From Ignavibacteriota bacterium (lineage in GTDB: Bacteria; Bacteroidota; Ignavibacteria; Palsa-1295), in NCBI GenBank assembly GCA_003151825.1, contig PLYO01000009.1, positions 1 to 43,144 of the forward strand: a DNA stretch of 43,144 nt, written 5' to 3'. The position numbers were made by a program, and so were the translations under genes. The notes beneath the pieces are model-generated. The model saw nothing but the letters and a program-made list of their open reading frames with translations, did not search any database and was not told the origin of the DNA. Numbering within the stretch: position 1 is the stretch's first letter; each line of letters begins with the position of its first letter. Shown one piece after another: positions 20,778-30,662 of the stretch.

Positions 20778-21509
20778 ATGATCCGTTCACAACGAGAACT
20801 TCGGGAAGTTCAACAGCCCGGCGCGGAGCGGCTTACTCAGACCGAGAAGCTGCTTTTGCGCTACGAGACGGGCCGCGAGTGGGTGCTTCACAACCAGCGG
20901 GTTGTGGCCGCCGCCGCAGTAGTGCTCGTTGCCATCGTCGCAGGATTATGGTGGTGGGCGGGACAGCGCAAGACGAATAGCGACCAAGCGGCGACCTATC
21001 TTTCTCGCGCGATCGTTTACTACTTCAATGGCGACTACCGTCATGCCGTTGACGGCAACCGCCAGCAGAAGGTGAACGGGGAGCCTATTATAGGGCTTCG
21101 CGACATCGTTGAAAAATATGGCTCGACCGTATCGGGCGCCGAGGCCGCGCTCCTGCTTGGCAATAGCTACTACGCCATTGGCAAGTACGATAGTGCCAGC
21201 ATGGCGTTCGACAATGCCTCGAGCGATTATCCGCTCGTCAAGGCTTCCATCGAAGCGGGAAAAGCTGCTATTTTTGAACATCGCGGTAACAAAACGGAAG
21301 CTGCGAAGTTATTTGAATCGGCAGCCAAGCGCGACGCGACGAATCCGCTCGATGCGGATTACCTAATATCCGCCGCGCGGGACTACGAAGCGGCCAACAA
21401 AAAGGACGACGCCGTTCGTTTATACCGGCAAATTGCCGGGGATTATCCGAGCAGCCAGTTCGATGACGCCGGCCGGCGCGAATTGCTCAAGATGAACGTG
21501 GAGCTTTAA
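20778..21509 (+). CDS. Membrane-anchored TPR protein (YfgM-like)
   Basis: 243 residues. A cytoplasmic N-terminus of 40 residues is followed by one transmembrane helix (RVVAAAAVVLVAIVAGLWWWAG, 41-62) and TPR-like repeats (GAEAALLLGNSYYAIGKYDSASMAFDNASSDYP, IFEHRGNKTEAAKLFESAAKRD, DADYLISAARDYEAANKKDDAVRLYRQIAGDYP). This is the layout of YfgM/tetratricopeptide proteins that help at the SecYEG translocon or in outer-membrane assembly. In this window of T9SS substrates, a role in export across the inner membrane would fit (inference). Confidence 0.82.
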   Translation: MIRSQRELREVQQPGAERLTQTEKLLLRYETGREWVLHNQRVVAAAAVVLVAIVAGLWWWAGQRKTNSDQAATYLSRAIVYYFNGDYRHAVDGNRQQKVNGEPIIGLRDIVEKYGSTVSGAEAALLLGNSYYAIGKYDSASMAFDNASSDYPLVKASIEAGKAAIFEHRGNKTEAAKLFESAAKRDATNPLDADYLISAARDYEAANKKDDAVRLYRQIAGDYPSSQFDDAGRRELLKMNVEL

Positions 21510-21784
21510 ACGCGGCAATAGAAAGCGGTAACGCGGCATTGGAGACGGCGCTCCACGCGTAAAAAAATGTTTAAGCAACCGCCAGGGGGGGGGCTTTGGG
21601 ACGCGACAAAACGCGGCCCGGGATGCCCTCTCAGGCGAAAATATGATTCGAAAACCTATTTTTGGTTCTTAAGGAGATCACTGGACCTATGCGACTCGAC
21701 CAGGACAATCGTTTTTCATTTTCAGACCGTGCGGCTCGCGTGAGCGCGCGCCGGTCCTCATTCCTCACTACTAATGGAGGTATT

Positions 21785-24700
21785 ATGTACCGTTACCTAA
21801 CCGCGCTTCTCATGCTCGTTGGCCTCATGGCCTCTTCCGTCGGCCAAACCTATGCGCAGCAAATTCAGCGGGTCTCCGGCATACTCCCGCCGGGGGCGAC
21901 CAAGTATTTTTTCCCGCGCGTACCGGGTAATTCCGCGCTGGATACGATTTATTACATTGTGGGCGATTACCATATCGGCGGCAAGCTTCAAATCGCCGAG
22001 AACGCTGAAGTACACTTTTTAGATAACAGCCGTATCGTCGACTCGACCGGCGGGAAAATCATTGCCAATGGCTACGCCACCCTGCCAGGCCTTACGAATT
22101 ACAGCCGCGCGATCCTTTTCCTCGGCACGCCCGAGGGAGACACCTCGTACGAATGGGGACATTTCGTCATTCTTCCGAATTCAGACTCGGCCTATTTCGC
22201 GAATGTTCAGTTCACGAATTTCCGGAAACGCAATTCCGTGGACCAGACGCAAATCTATAACGGGACCTTCGATCCCGCGCACGCGGTCTTCAATAACGCG
22301 ATCAATAATGCGATGAACGGCTTCGGCGGCGTGATTGCCACGTTTTCGGCCAAAACTTTTATTTACCACGTGCAGGTCGATGGCTGCCAGGCTTCGTTTG
22401 GCGGCGGCGCGTTTGCGTTTCTCCAGGCGCCTGCCGGATGGCCGTTGGTGCCGCCGGCGACGACGGTGGACGATGGCCGTTTGGCTCTTAAGAATCATCA
22501 GGTCTGTTGGCTAACGATTCGCGACACGCGCGTTTATAATGCCGAGCCTTATTCTCTGGCTCCGCCGATCGTAAATAACGATGGGACTGGGTCGAATGTG
22601 AACGCGCTGGGCGGCGCCATATACATGGCTTCGAACAACCCGGGTTATTTAATTGCCGATAACATTGTCGGATACTTGGGCGACTACGGCTTCGTGGGCG
22701 GCGTGCCGGGAGCTCCGCAGACCTTTACTGCGGCGCAGGATCAAATGATTTTCGAGCGCTGCTCGGCTAACAACACCTTTGGCACGGCTTCGAATTTTGC
22801 CAAGGGCGGCGCAATTTATGTAGGCACGAATACCGGCCTTATTATTTCGCAATGCACGTTTAATAGAGACTCGGCCATCGATCCGGTCGATCTCAATACC
22901 TGGGGCGGAGCCATCGCGGTGAGCGCCTACTCCGGCAGTCCGAACGAGAACCCTGCTACGCAGGGAAATGCCTTGGACCAAATGCCGGGTCTCGCTATCT
23001 ATAAAACAGCTACCTTTTCGGGCAACCTGGCGGGTGTGGGCGGCGCGATCCAGCTTGACAACCCACTTCCCACGCTTGGGATCAATGTTCCACGCCTCAT
23101 CATCAATGCCGAGCCGGTCATTTTCCCTCCGGGGGTGGTTGGTCCCGTGCTCGATTCCGGATTAATCCTGTTCGGAGGAAACGATGCAAACTCTGGAAAT
23201 CGCGCCTATACTTATGGCGGAGCGATTTATTCTCAGAACCAGGTCTATATCGAGGGCTACCTCGCGCCGTCGAATTACCCATGGGTCGGCGGCCCGTACG
23301 CGGAGGAATTACGCGTGAAATTTTCCAATAACGTTGCAGGCTTAGGCGGCGGCAGCATTTTCTTAGATGAGCTCTCTCAGGACGGGTCGGCTCCCGGCGG
23401 GACGCCGGACTTATTCGAGCGCCGCTCCTGGCATCTGGGAAACAGCGTCAATCCGTTCGATTCGCGGCTCAACCCCACCGGCGGCACTAACCGAGGTGCT
23501 GCATACGGCCATTCCGTGCTCGGCGGTGGCGCGGAATACGTCGGCTCTCGCGATTCCACCTTCGCGACCGAATATAACGGCAACCTTGTCGTCAATGGTA
23601 ACGGCGGAGCCGTTGCAATCGAGGACCTCATCACCTCGAACGGAGTACCGGTCAACCGCTTCTTTGCTGAAAACGAGTTTAACGCTCAGAATCCCACCAT
23701 TCCGAGGGACAATTTTTCGAGCGCGAGCGTATTCCCATTCGATCAGCGAGAGCTTACCCGCTTTATTAATAATACGGTGCAGTTCGAAAATACGGCGGAT
23801 CAGGCCGCGCTATCTAACTATAGTCCCTCGAACCCAGCTTCCGCGCATGGACGCGGCGGCGGCCTTTATATCCTAATCACGAATGCCGCCACTCCTGGCA
23901 TACCGAACGATTCCACGCTCTTGAGCCGCGTTCGCTTCGAGCACAACACGGCCTATTCCGGCTCGGCGATATGGAGCGACAATTACGATTTGAAGATCAT
24001 GTCGAACCAGTGCCTTATCGCCAACAATATTGCTACATCGGACTCCTCGTCCACGGTCGATCTCGATAACACGCACATTGCCAATCCGGGCGATCCGAAC
24101 GTGGGCGCGACCATTTGGGGCGATTTCGAAGGGGCGCTGCCGTCCTACGAGACCAATTCTCGCGGCGATGCGATTTATGATAACACCGCTCGCTACATCC
24201 TGCGTCTGCCTCTCTTGACGGCTGGCGCCAGGAGCTCCGGCGTGGATACACTCCGTGGAAACTTCTGGGGCGAGACGGGCCCGGGCATTAACACCTTCGA
24301 ACCTCTTCCGAGGGGCGTCCAGCAGAACACCTTCTTTATCGACTTCTATAAGGGTTGCTACACCAATGTCTATGAGCCGAAAAGCAATCCGGCGGTCGGC
24401 TATACCGACATGGTCATCGGGCAGCCGGTTCCCGACACGCTGCTCATGGAAGGCCGCGTGTATGATATCAATGACGCAGGGGGTGGGTTAGGAAGCATAA
24501 AGGACGCCGATTATTCCAATCGCCGCCTCGCGCCCGCCGAAGCGTTCTCGCTCGGATTGCCGGACACCATCTCGAGGCCTCATCGCATGACGCGCAATAT
24601 CTTCGATACAAACGCGAACTATGCCGACAATGACAACGTCGGTGGCGTGGATCCTGACCTTGACGAAATTGATCATTATCAGACGGATTTCGTCGGGCCG

Positions 24701-27700
24701 CATCCGCTCGGGTATCCGCTGTTCCTGCAGGCCTTTGCTCCGCTTGCGGATTCGAATCGCGATGACAATGCGAGGGATTATACCACTTTTCTCGTGTTCA
24801 ATACGACCACGGGCGAGTTCGTCCGCGTGAACTTGAAAGAGGTTAAAGCGGCCGAAGGTAGCTCGGACAATCAGCAGACCTACCAGGGCCGGCTCGATTT
24901 CGTGCCGGATTCCTCGGCTGCCGAGCGGCATCCGAACCTGCGCGGCGCGCTCTTAGCCCCCTCCCTCCTACAGCCGTCGGGCATCGGCGAGTCCGGGTGG
25001 ACCTTCGCCAATGTTCAGTCGGCCTCGATACGCGAGGACTCTGCTGCCCTTAAAGGCCGCGAATACTCGCTATCGCCTGGCGATTTGGAGACAGGTAAGA
25101 GCGATTCAGTTTCGATGGACTGCGAATCGGGCGGACCGACCGGCACAACCATCTGGTACGCCGGCGAGAAGTACCATACGCTGCCCGTTCGTCCCGGCGA
25201 CAACATCCTGGTGATTAGCCGGACCATGCTCTGGAGATATGGCGTGGGCTACGCGATCGCCAACGGCATCCAATTTACCATCGGCGACGTGCAGGCACCG
25301 AACTTCGTGGCCGACATTCCGAATCTTCAATCGCAGACCATCAATCCGAATATCAAGTTCGTGAAACGCGATATAAACTACAACGGAGCCACCGCAGCCA
25401 CCACGCTTTTCCGCGTGGCCGGCTTCGACCCGAACTCGTTCTACGATCCACGCTGGCTGTTCAATCCATTTAATTATACCTCGGTTGCTCTTACCGTCAC
25501 GCCCGATCTCTTTAATGGGGACGTGGTGCCGACGGGACCGAATTACATTCCGGCGAACGCCAAAGATTCCGTCGAGGCTCATGTGAGGATGTATAACGGG
25601 ACTCTTTTCCCTGCCTCAAAAGATAACTGGCTCTACTATTCAGTGATTTTTAACCAGAATATCACTGGCTCGAACGGCTACATTGAACTCAAGGGACAGC
25701 CGCGCAATCCGGACATCGTGCCGGGCGGCGAATCGCTCACGGCCACGGTCACGAACTTCCCGCCGAACTATGCGTCGGAAGATAGCTTGCTGACCGATCC
25801 ATTCCTGACGCCCGGCCAGCTCGGACCTGACGCCAAATCGCTCAGCATGTGGGTGTTCCCGCCGTATATGAATTGCGCGGATAGAACGTCGATCGATACT
25901 ACCACGGCGATTCCCGATACGCTCTGCGTCCGGGCTACGACGACGACATATCACTTCAAGATTATCGTTCAGGACAGCCTGCCGGTGTTCGATTCGCTGC
26001 CGAAGTCGAAATGCGGATACCCCTATCCTATGCAGGTGGCTATTCTTACCGACCGTCTGCGGTTTTCCCTCGACCTCAATACGGATGTCGAGCGTGAGGA
26101 CAGTATCGCCGCTGCAGATTCGTTGCCGGCTGCTACCTCGACGGATGTCTATAAGACCGGCCCCCAGAAAGGCGCGCTGGTCAATCACCCCGCATGGGAC
26201 TTCCGCTACGGCCGAACGAGCTATCGCTTCGTGACCTGGCCATCGTGGTTCTCCGAGTTACCAACTGGGACTTCCAATTACGTGGCCATTGACAGCTCGG
26301 ACCCGAATTTCCTCCTGCGTGGAATTATTAAAGTCAGCATGGATTCGACGACGGCGGTTGGCGGGAATCCTAATGCTCAAACGAACCTTCAACTCCAGCC
26401 TCCGACCCTGATCGACCCGAACAACCCCACCGCAGGGTTCGAGCTTAACTTGGATACGGTCGTGGCCGTGGAAGCCAACGACGGGCACACCGGCAAGAAT
26501 GTCATAACGTTCCCGGTGACCGTGATCTACGCGCCGACGATCCTGACTACCACGCTTGCCACGGCGAAGGAAGGCGTCGATTACAGCTTGAATTTTCAAG
26601 ACCCGAGTTTGATCCAGCGCATTCTGGTTGAAAACCAGAATCCGGAGCACCCCTTCACATACCACTTAGTTTACAAGGGGAAAAAGGAAACATGGTACCG
26701 CGACAACGTGAATAAAGTTCCTCAGCCAATCACCGCGACTGACACGGTCGGTGGCCATCCGGACACGGTGGTAGGTCTAACGCCGAGTTGGCTATCGATC
26801 GACCCCTTTTCGGGCGTGCTCACCGGTGTGCCGGGCGTTACCGATGCACCGCATAATGCAGACATTCCGTGCGGGCCGGACAGCCTCACCGTAGTGGTGT
26901 CGGACGGGCTGAACAGTTCATATTGCGTGGCGGCATGGACGAACATCGCCGTTCCTGTCGATTCGGTCAATCATTCGCCGAAATGGGTAGCGGGGCCGGG
27001 TCCCATTTGCGTGACGAACAAAACGACGTTCTGCGACAGCATACGGGTCTATGATCCCGATCTCCGCCGCGATTCCTGCGCTGCCGAGACTATCACGCTT
27101 TCGGATACTAATACCTGGGGCGGGCTCACGATCAATGGCAAGACCGTGTTTGACACCTCCGGCCAGCTTTCTAAAGACACGGTAACCGTTCAGGTCTGTG
27201 GGATCGTCAATGAGCCTGACACCTATTTTACCTCATTCCCGCTTGCGCCATACTATGTCGAACTCGTTGTCACGGACAAGTCTGGCTTGACGGACACCCT
27301 GAGGTATCCGGTGCATATTGGAGAGCCTCCGGTGTTCGAGTGTACCATTTGCGTGATGAATGCCGTCACGCCGCTTCACCCGCTCGAGGACATGGAGCAG
27401 CTTTCCTTCGGCGCGGGCACGTCTGCCACGGACAGTATCGATCAGCAGTACTGTGAATACGAGTTGGCGCCCCCACCGCCCGCGAACGCCTTCGATGCTC
27501 GATGGATTTTGCCTATTGGCGGATCGGTCGAGGGAACAACGGTGGACATTCGCTCCAACGCGAACGCGCTCACCACCTGGCAGGTCGCATTCCAGCCGGG
27601 CGACGGCAGCGGCGGCGGCAGCCTTTATCCGGTGGAAATATGCTGGAGACCCTCGTGCCTCGACCCGGCAACGCTGCCGAATCCGCCTTACAGCAAGGGG

Positions 27701-28210
27701 CACTTCTATCTGAGGGATCCGCAGTCCGCGCAGGAGTTCTCGATCGATATGTTCCTGGCAAAGGGGTCAAGCGGTGCAAATGCCGGGCCGATCGATAATA
27801 GCCTCTATTCGCTAATACCAATCAATTCCGACTCGGAGTGCCTGCAAATCCGCAACACGGGTTTGACGAATGCGATCATCGTCTTCGAGCCGGCTGGTAG
27901 CGGCGTGGGCACGGAGTCCGCGCCTGAGTTCTCCATGCAGCCTAACTATCCGAACCCGTTCCCCGGCTCGACCACGTTGAATTTCTCCGTGGCCAACCGG
28001 TCCAACGTGCGGATCGATATTTACGATGTGAAGGGGACGCTCGTTCGCACGGTCGTCAACGAGCCGCTCGATGCGGGGTCGTATCCCGTCACATGGGATG
28101 GCATGGATGCCTCGGGGTCGCCCGTGCCGGATGGTACCTATCTTGCGACCATGAGGGCCGGAGACTTTAGCGCGTCGGTCAAAATGTCGCTGGAGCGAGG
28201 AGCCGAGTAG
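21785..28210 (+). CDS. Giant T9SS surface protein with beta-helix and Ig-like regions
   Basis: 2141 residues from ATG 21785. I chose this start because GGAGG lies 7 bp in front and MYRYLTALLMLVGLMASSVGQTYAQ is a signal peptide. The first third has right-handed beta-helix repeats (FVHYVQ-like strands, GGAIYMASNN, GGAIYVGTNTGLIISQCTF, AGVGGAIQLDN, GGGLYILITNAA, VRFEHNTAYSGSAIW), typical of adhesins and polymorphic surface proteins. The middle and end contain beta-sandwich modules, including a cadherin-like LTGVPGVTDAPHNAD. The end (about 2048-2141; NYPNPFPGSTTLNFSV, VRIDIYDVKGTLVRTVV, VPDGTYLATMRAGDFS) is a FlgD/Ig-type T9SS domain. Probably a long cell-surface adhesin or matrix fibre. The leader (21510-21784) contains G9 at 21585-21593. 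Confidence 0.85.
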   Translation: MYRYLTALLMLVGLMASSVGQTYAQQIQRVSGILPPGATKYFFPRVPGNSALDTIYYIVGDYHIGGKLQIAENAEVHFLDNSRIVDSTGGKIIANGYATLPGLTNYSRAILFLGTPEGDTSYEWGHFVILPNSDSAYFANVQFTNFRKRNSVDQTQIYNGTFDPAHAVFNNAINNAMNGFGGVIATFSAKTFIYHVQVDGCQASFGGGAFAFLQAPAGWPLVPPATTVDDGRLALKNHQVCWLTIRDTRVYNAEPYSLAPPIVNNDGTGSNVNALGGAIYMASNNPGYLIADNIVGYLGDYGFVGGVPGAPQTFTAAQDQMIFERCSANNTFGTASNFAKGGAIYVGTNTGLIISQCTFNRDSAIDPVDLNTWGGAIAVSAYSGSPNENPATQGNALDQMPGLAIYKTATFSGNLAGVGGAIQLDNPLPTLGINVPRLIINAEPVIFPPGVVGPVLDSGLILFGGNDANSGNRAYTYGGAIYSQNQVYIEGYLAPSNYPWVGGPYAEELRVKFSNNVAGLGGGSIFLDELSQDGSAPGGTPDLFERRSWHLGNSVNPFDSRLNPTGGTNRGAAYGHSVLGGGAEYVGSRDSTFATEYNGNLVVNGNGGAVAIEDLITSNGVPVNRFFAENEFNAQNPTIPRDNFSSASVFPFDQRELTRFINNTVQFENTADQAALSNYSPSNPASAHGRGGGLYILITNAATPGIPNDSTLLSRVRFEHNTAYSGSAIWSDNYDLKIMSNQCLIANNIATSDSSSTVDLDNTHIANPGDPNVGATIWGDFEGALPSYETNSRGDAIYDNTARYILRLPLLTAGARSSGVDTLRGNFWGETGPGINTFEPLPRGVQQNTFFIDFYKGCYTNVYEPKSNPAVGYTDMVIGQPVPDTLLMEGRVYDINDAGGGLGSIKDADYSNRRLAPAEAFSLGLPDTISRPHRMTRNIFDTNANYADNDNVGGVDPDLDEIDHYQTDFVGPHPLGYPLFLQAFAPLADSNRDDNARDYTTFLVFNTTTGEFVRVNLKEVKAAEGSSDNQQTYQGRLDFVPDSSAAERHPNLRGALLAPSLLQPSGIGESGWTFANVQSASIREDSAALKGREYSLSPGDLETGKSDSVSMDCESGGPTGTTIWYAGEKYHTLPVRPGDNILVISRTMLWRYGVGYAIANGIQFTIGDVQAPNFVADIPNLQSQTINPNIKFVKRDINYNGATAATTLFRVAGFDPNSFYDPRWLFNPFNYTSVALTVTPDLFNGDVVPTGPNYIPANAKDSVEAHVRMYNGTLFPASKDNWLYYSVIFNQNITGSNGYIELKGQPRNPDIVPGGESLTATVTNFPPNYASEDSLLTDPFLTPGQLGPDAKSLSMWVFPPYMNCADRTSIDTTTAIPDTLCVRATTTTYHFKIIVQDSLPVFDSLPKSKCGYPYPMQVAILTDRLRFSLDLNTDVEREDSIAAADSLPAATSTDVYKTGPQKGALVNHPAWDFRYGRTSYRFVTWPSWFSELPTGTSNYVAIDSSDPNFLLRGIIKVSMDSTTAVGGNPNAQTNLQLQPPTLIDPNNPTAGFELNLDTVVAVEANDGHTGKNVITFPVTVIYAPTILTTTLATAKEGVDYSLNFQDPSLIQRILVENQNPEHPFTYHLVYKGKKETWYRDNVNKVPQPITATDTVGGHPDTVVGLTPSWLSIDPFSGVLTGVPGVTDAPHNADIPCGPDSLTVVVSDGLNSSYCVAAWTNIAVPVDSVNHSPKWVAGPGPICVTNKTTFCDSIRVYDPDLRRDSCAAETITLSDTNTWGGLTINGKTVFDTSGQLSKDTVTVQVCGIVNEPDTYFTSFPLAPYYVELVVTDKSGLTDTLRYPVHIGEPPVFECTICVMNAVTPLHPLEDMEQLSFGAGTSATDSIDQQYCEYELAPPPPANAFDARWILPIGGSVEGTTVDIRSNANALTTWQVAFQPGDGSGGGSLYPVEICWRPSCLDPATLPNPPYSKGHFYLRDPQSAQEFSIDMFLAKGSSGANAGPIDNSLYSLIPINSDSECLQIRNTGLTNAIIVFEPAGSGVGTESAPEFSMQPNYPNPFPGSTTLNFSVANRSNVRIDIYDVKGTLVRTVVNEPLDAGSYPVTWDGMDASGSPVPDGTYLATMRAGDFSASVKMSLERGAE

Positions 28211-28222
28211 GGTGTAACGTTT

Positions 28223-28256
28223 GGCGGCCTCGATGATTATTGTCATCGTGGTCGCC
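28223..28256 (+). other. Imperfect hairpin after the giant gene
   Basis: GGCGGCCTCGATGA (28223-28236) pairs with TCATCGTGGTCGCC (28243-28256) with one mismatch and one wobble. There is no T-run, so a processing or stability element is more likely than an intrinsic terminator. Confidence 0.45.
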
Positions 28257-28326
28257 AGGAACGCCAAGAGTTTAAGAATAAATCAATTTTTTTAGAGTGT
28301 AATCATTTTCAAGGAGTAAAAAAACC

Positions 28327-30606
28327 ATGAAACAGTATCAACGATCTTTTGCCGTATTGGCCATGCTCGCAATCGGCTTAACGGGGACGGCGCGTGCCCA
28401 GCAAGCTGGCGTCTCGCCAATTTGGATGAATTACTTAGATAGCCTGCACACCCTGACAGCGCCGTATGCTCCGATGTCGGGCGCAACGGTCACTCACTTT
28501 CCGCCTGCCAGGGACGCGAACACTCTGGTACAATTCGTAGATTTCAATGGCGCGATAGACCCGGACAACGGCACGGCGAATAACATCCCGGTCGGCTTCA
28601 CGTTTGCTTTCAACAACAATCTCTCGAATTCAGTCGATATTAATGTTAATGGCTGGATTTCCGTCATCGACATGTACACCGGACAAATTGGTCCGTACCA
28701 GGTCTTACAGCCCGCGAATCAGAGCGACCTCTTTGCCGGCAGTTCGCTTCTGCCACATAATACAATCGCACCGTATTGGGGCGACCATTTTTATGTCTCG
28801 TCCGCGGGGGCCGGCTACAATGGTGTGTTGGGCTACACTCCCTCGGAGATTTCTTATACGACGTCGAGCGTTCCGGATCTGAACAAAAATAGCACAAATT
28901 ATCCATTCGATAAACTCTACACGTTCGAGGTCGAGTGGAAAAACCTGAACATCAACGACAAGACGAATCCGAATTCCGTTGGCTCGTTCCAGCTCTTCAT
29001 TCGGCAGAACCCCATGGCCAACGATAAGTCCGTGCCGGATCAAAGGGCTACCATCGAGTTCCAATATGGCCCCGTCGGCACCGGCGTTCCGAATAGCACG
29101 GTTACCGTGACGGGCGCGGCTGTCGGTATGAATGACTCGGCCGGTTTTACCCACTTCAACGCGCTCTTCCAGTCACCCGACACGACAGATATTGCCAATA
29201 ATACGACTACACGTACAACGTGCTGGCCGCCGGCGGGATGTGCGCCGGGCTATTCTATTCGGCTTGTCCCGCAAGGCCGCACCTTGCTTAACACATGGGG
29301 CGATGGCGATGTGCTGCTCGAGCAACTCAACAGCCCGAGCACGCAAGTCCGAAATAATCAAAGTCTTTTTGTCACGGTCGCGGATGCGATGGCGATTCTA
29401 CAGGCGTCTGCCAATGGCGTTCCGCTCAACCCGGAGGAGGGAGGGCCTGCCTTCCATGGCGATGCCAATCATACAAGCGGGCCAGGGGCTGCGTTGCCAG
29501 GAATCACCTACGGCGTAACGCTTTCGACGACTACAAGTGTCTTTACCGCGACGGCTACGACGGGATTTGTTGCCGGACAGTCGGTGTCGTTCACATCAAC
29601 GGGGACGCTGCCGTCTCCCTTGACACTTGGCACTAATTATTATGTGATAGGCGGCGTGAATCTCGGTGCATTGACATTTCAGATCTCAACCACCCTCGGT
29701 GGCCCTGCTTTGACAGGCTTCTCGTTTCCGGCGGGAGCACCCACAACGTTCTTCGCATCTACTCCATCGACGAACCCTGACTATAACACGACCTACGGCA
29801 CCTATTCCTACTTCACCACTCCATACGATGCCTCTTACATCCTGATGTACTTAGCTGGTAAACTCTCTACGCTTCCGTGGCCAGAGCCGTTGCCGGTACC
29901 GGGATATAAATCGACCGAGATTCATTCGACCGATGTTTCCGGCGTGGTCGCGGATGTTTCGAACATTAGCACGACAGGCAGTACGGTGTTCGTTCCGATT
30001 ACTATCCGAGGCAGTGTCAATGGGCCGCTTTCTATTCAGATGGATTTGAAGGGGCTGGGCACGAGCGGTCTCCAGTTCGTCGGTACGCGCGCACCGGATG
30101 GAACGCTTATATGCTCGAATGCATCGCTCGGGCGCATTGCGCTGGCCACGTCCGGCGAGTTTAGCGATGGCCAGACGGTCGGCTATATCGAGCTCCGCGC
30201 TCCCGCAAATACGAACACCGGATTCGACTTGGAAAATGTGCAGGTCAACGACATGAACGTGCCACCCTCGCACGTAGCGTTGAAGCTTGGCGGCGAAGTT
30301 GCTGGCGTGAACGGCGTGAGCGATCTCGAACAAAATGTACCGAATCCGTTTGTCGTATCGGCTTCCGGCCAAACGACGATCGGCTTCGATCTGGCCGCGC
30401 CAGAGAATGTAACGCTTCGCGTATTCGATGTGCTGGGGCACGAAGTTCGGACCCTCATCGCAGGCTCTGGCCGCGCGGCCGGGCCGAACACCATTCAGTG
30501 GGATGGCCGCGATAATGGCGGAAACGTAGTCGCGGACGGAATGTATTTTTATCAGATGGTGACGCCGGACTTCACGGGATCCGCGAAGATGCAGGTCGTT
30601 CACTAA
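28327..30606 (+). CDS. Secreted multi-domain T9SS protein with dockerin/cohesin-like parts
   Basis: 759 residues. The signal peptide is MKQYQRSFAVLAMLAIGLTGTARAQ. Residues 40-320 form a conserved beta-sandwich (FVDFNGAIDPDNGTANNIPVGFTF, APYWGDHFYV, TIEFQYGPVGTG). At about 324-360 comes a dockerin-like segment (WGDGDVLLEQLN, VTVADAMAILQ). Residues 391-478 are an insert (TGFVAGQSVSFTSTGTLPSPL, LGTNYYVIG, LTFQISTTLGGPALTG) of the kind repeated in phage tail proteins. Residues 534-655 resemble a cohesin/type-III sandwich (VPITIRGSVNGPLSIQMDLKG, GYIELRAP). The end is a FlgD-Ig/T9SS domain (VPNPFVVSASGQTTIGFDL, VLGHEVRTLI, DGMYFYQMV). It is probably surface bound and part of a scaffold (inference). 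Confidence 0.83.
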   Translation: MKQYQRSFAVLAMLAIGLTGTARAQQAGVSPIWMNYLDSLHTLTAPYAPMSGATVTHFPPARDANTLVQFVDFNGAIDPDNGTANNIPVGFTFAFNNNLSNSVDINVNGWISVIDMYTGQIGPYQVLQPANQSDLFAGSSLLPHNTIAPYWGDHFYVSSAGAGYNGVLGYTPSEISYTTSSVPDLNKNSTNYPFDKLYTFEVEWKNLNINDKTNPNSVGSFQLFIRQNPMANDKSVPDQRATIEFQYGPVGTGVPNSTVTVTGAAVGMNDSAGFTHFNALFQSPDTTDIANNTTTRTTCWPPAGCAPGYSIRLVPQGRTLLNTWGDGDVLLEQLNSPSTQVRNNQSLFVTVADAMAILQASANGVPLNPEEGGPAFHGDANHTSGPGAALPGITYGVTLSTTTSVFTATATTGFVAGQSVSFTSTGTLPSPLTLGTNYYVIGGVNLGALTFQISTTLGGPALTGFSFPAGAPTTFFASTPSTNPDYNTTYGTYSYFTTPYDASYILMYLAGKLSTLPWPEPLPVPGYKSTEIHSTDVSGVVADVSNISTTGSTVFVPITIRGSVNGPLSIQMDLKGLGTSGLQFVGTRAPDGTLICSNASLGRIALATSGEFSDGQTVGYIELRAPANTNTGFDLENVQVNDMNVPPSHVALKLGGEVAGVNGVSDLEQNVPNPFVVSASGQTTIGFDLAAPENVTLRVFDVLGHEVRTLIAGSGRAAGPNTIQWDGRDNGGNVVADGMYFYQMVTPDFTGSAKMQVVH

Positions 30607-30618
30607 AGTTTCGCTTTC

Positions 30619-30638
30619 GCTCCTTCGAAGGAAGGAGC
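30619..30638 (+). other. Hairpin between T9SS genes
   Basis: GCTCCTTC (30619-30626) and GAAGGAGC (30631-30638) form a perfect 8-bp stem with loop GAAG. It lies in the 56-bp gap before the next start; no T-run follows. Confidence 0.5.
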
Positions 30639-30662
30639 AAAGGCATCGTTCTTTGAAATTCT

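Noticed and set aside
21541-21660. Glycine-riboswitch-like CTCTCAGGCGAAAAT upstream of the giant gene
   Set aside because: The ACCGAAG core motif is absent (ACCGCCAG instead), the left P1 strand matches poorly, and the product is a surface protein unrelated to glycine.
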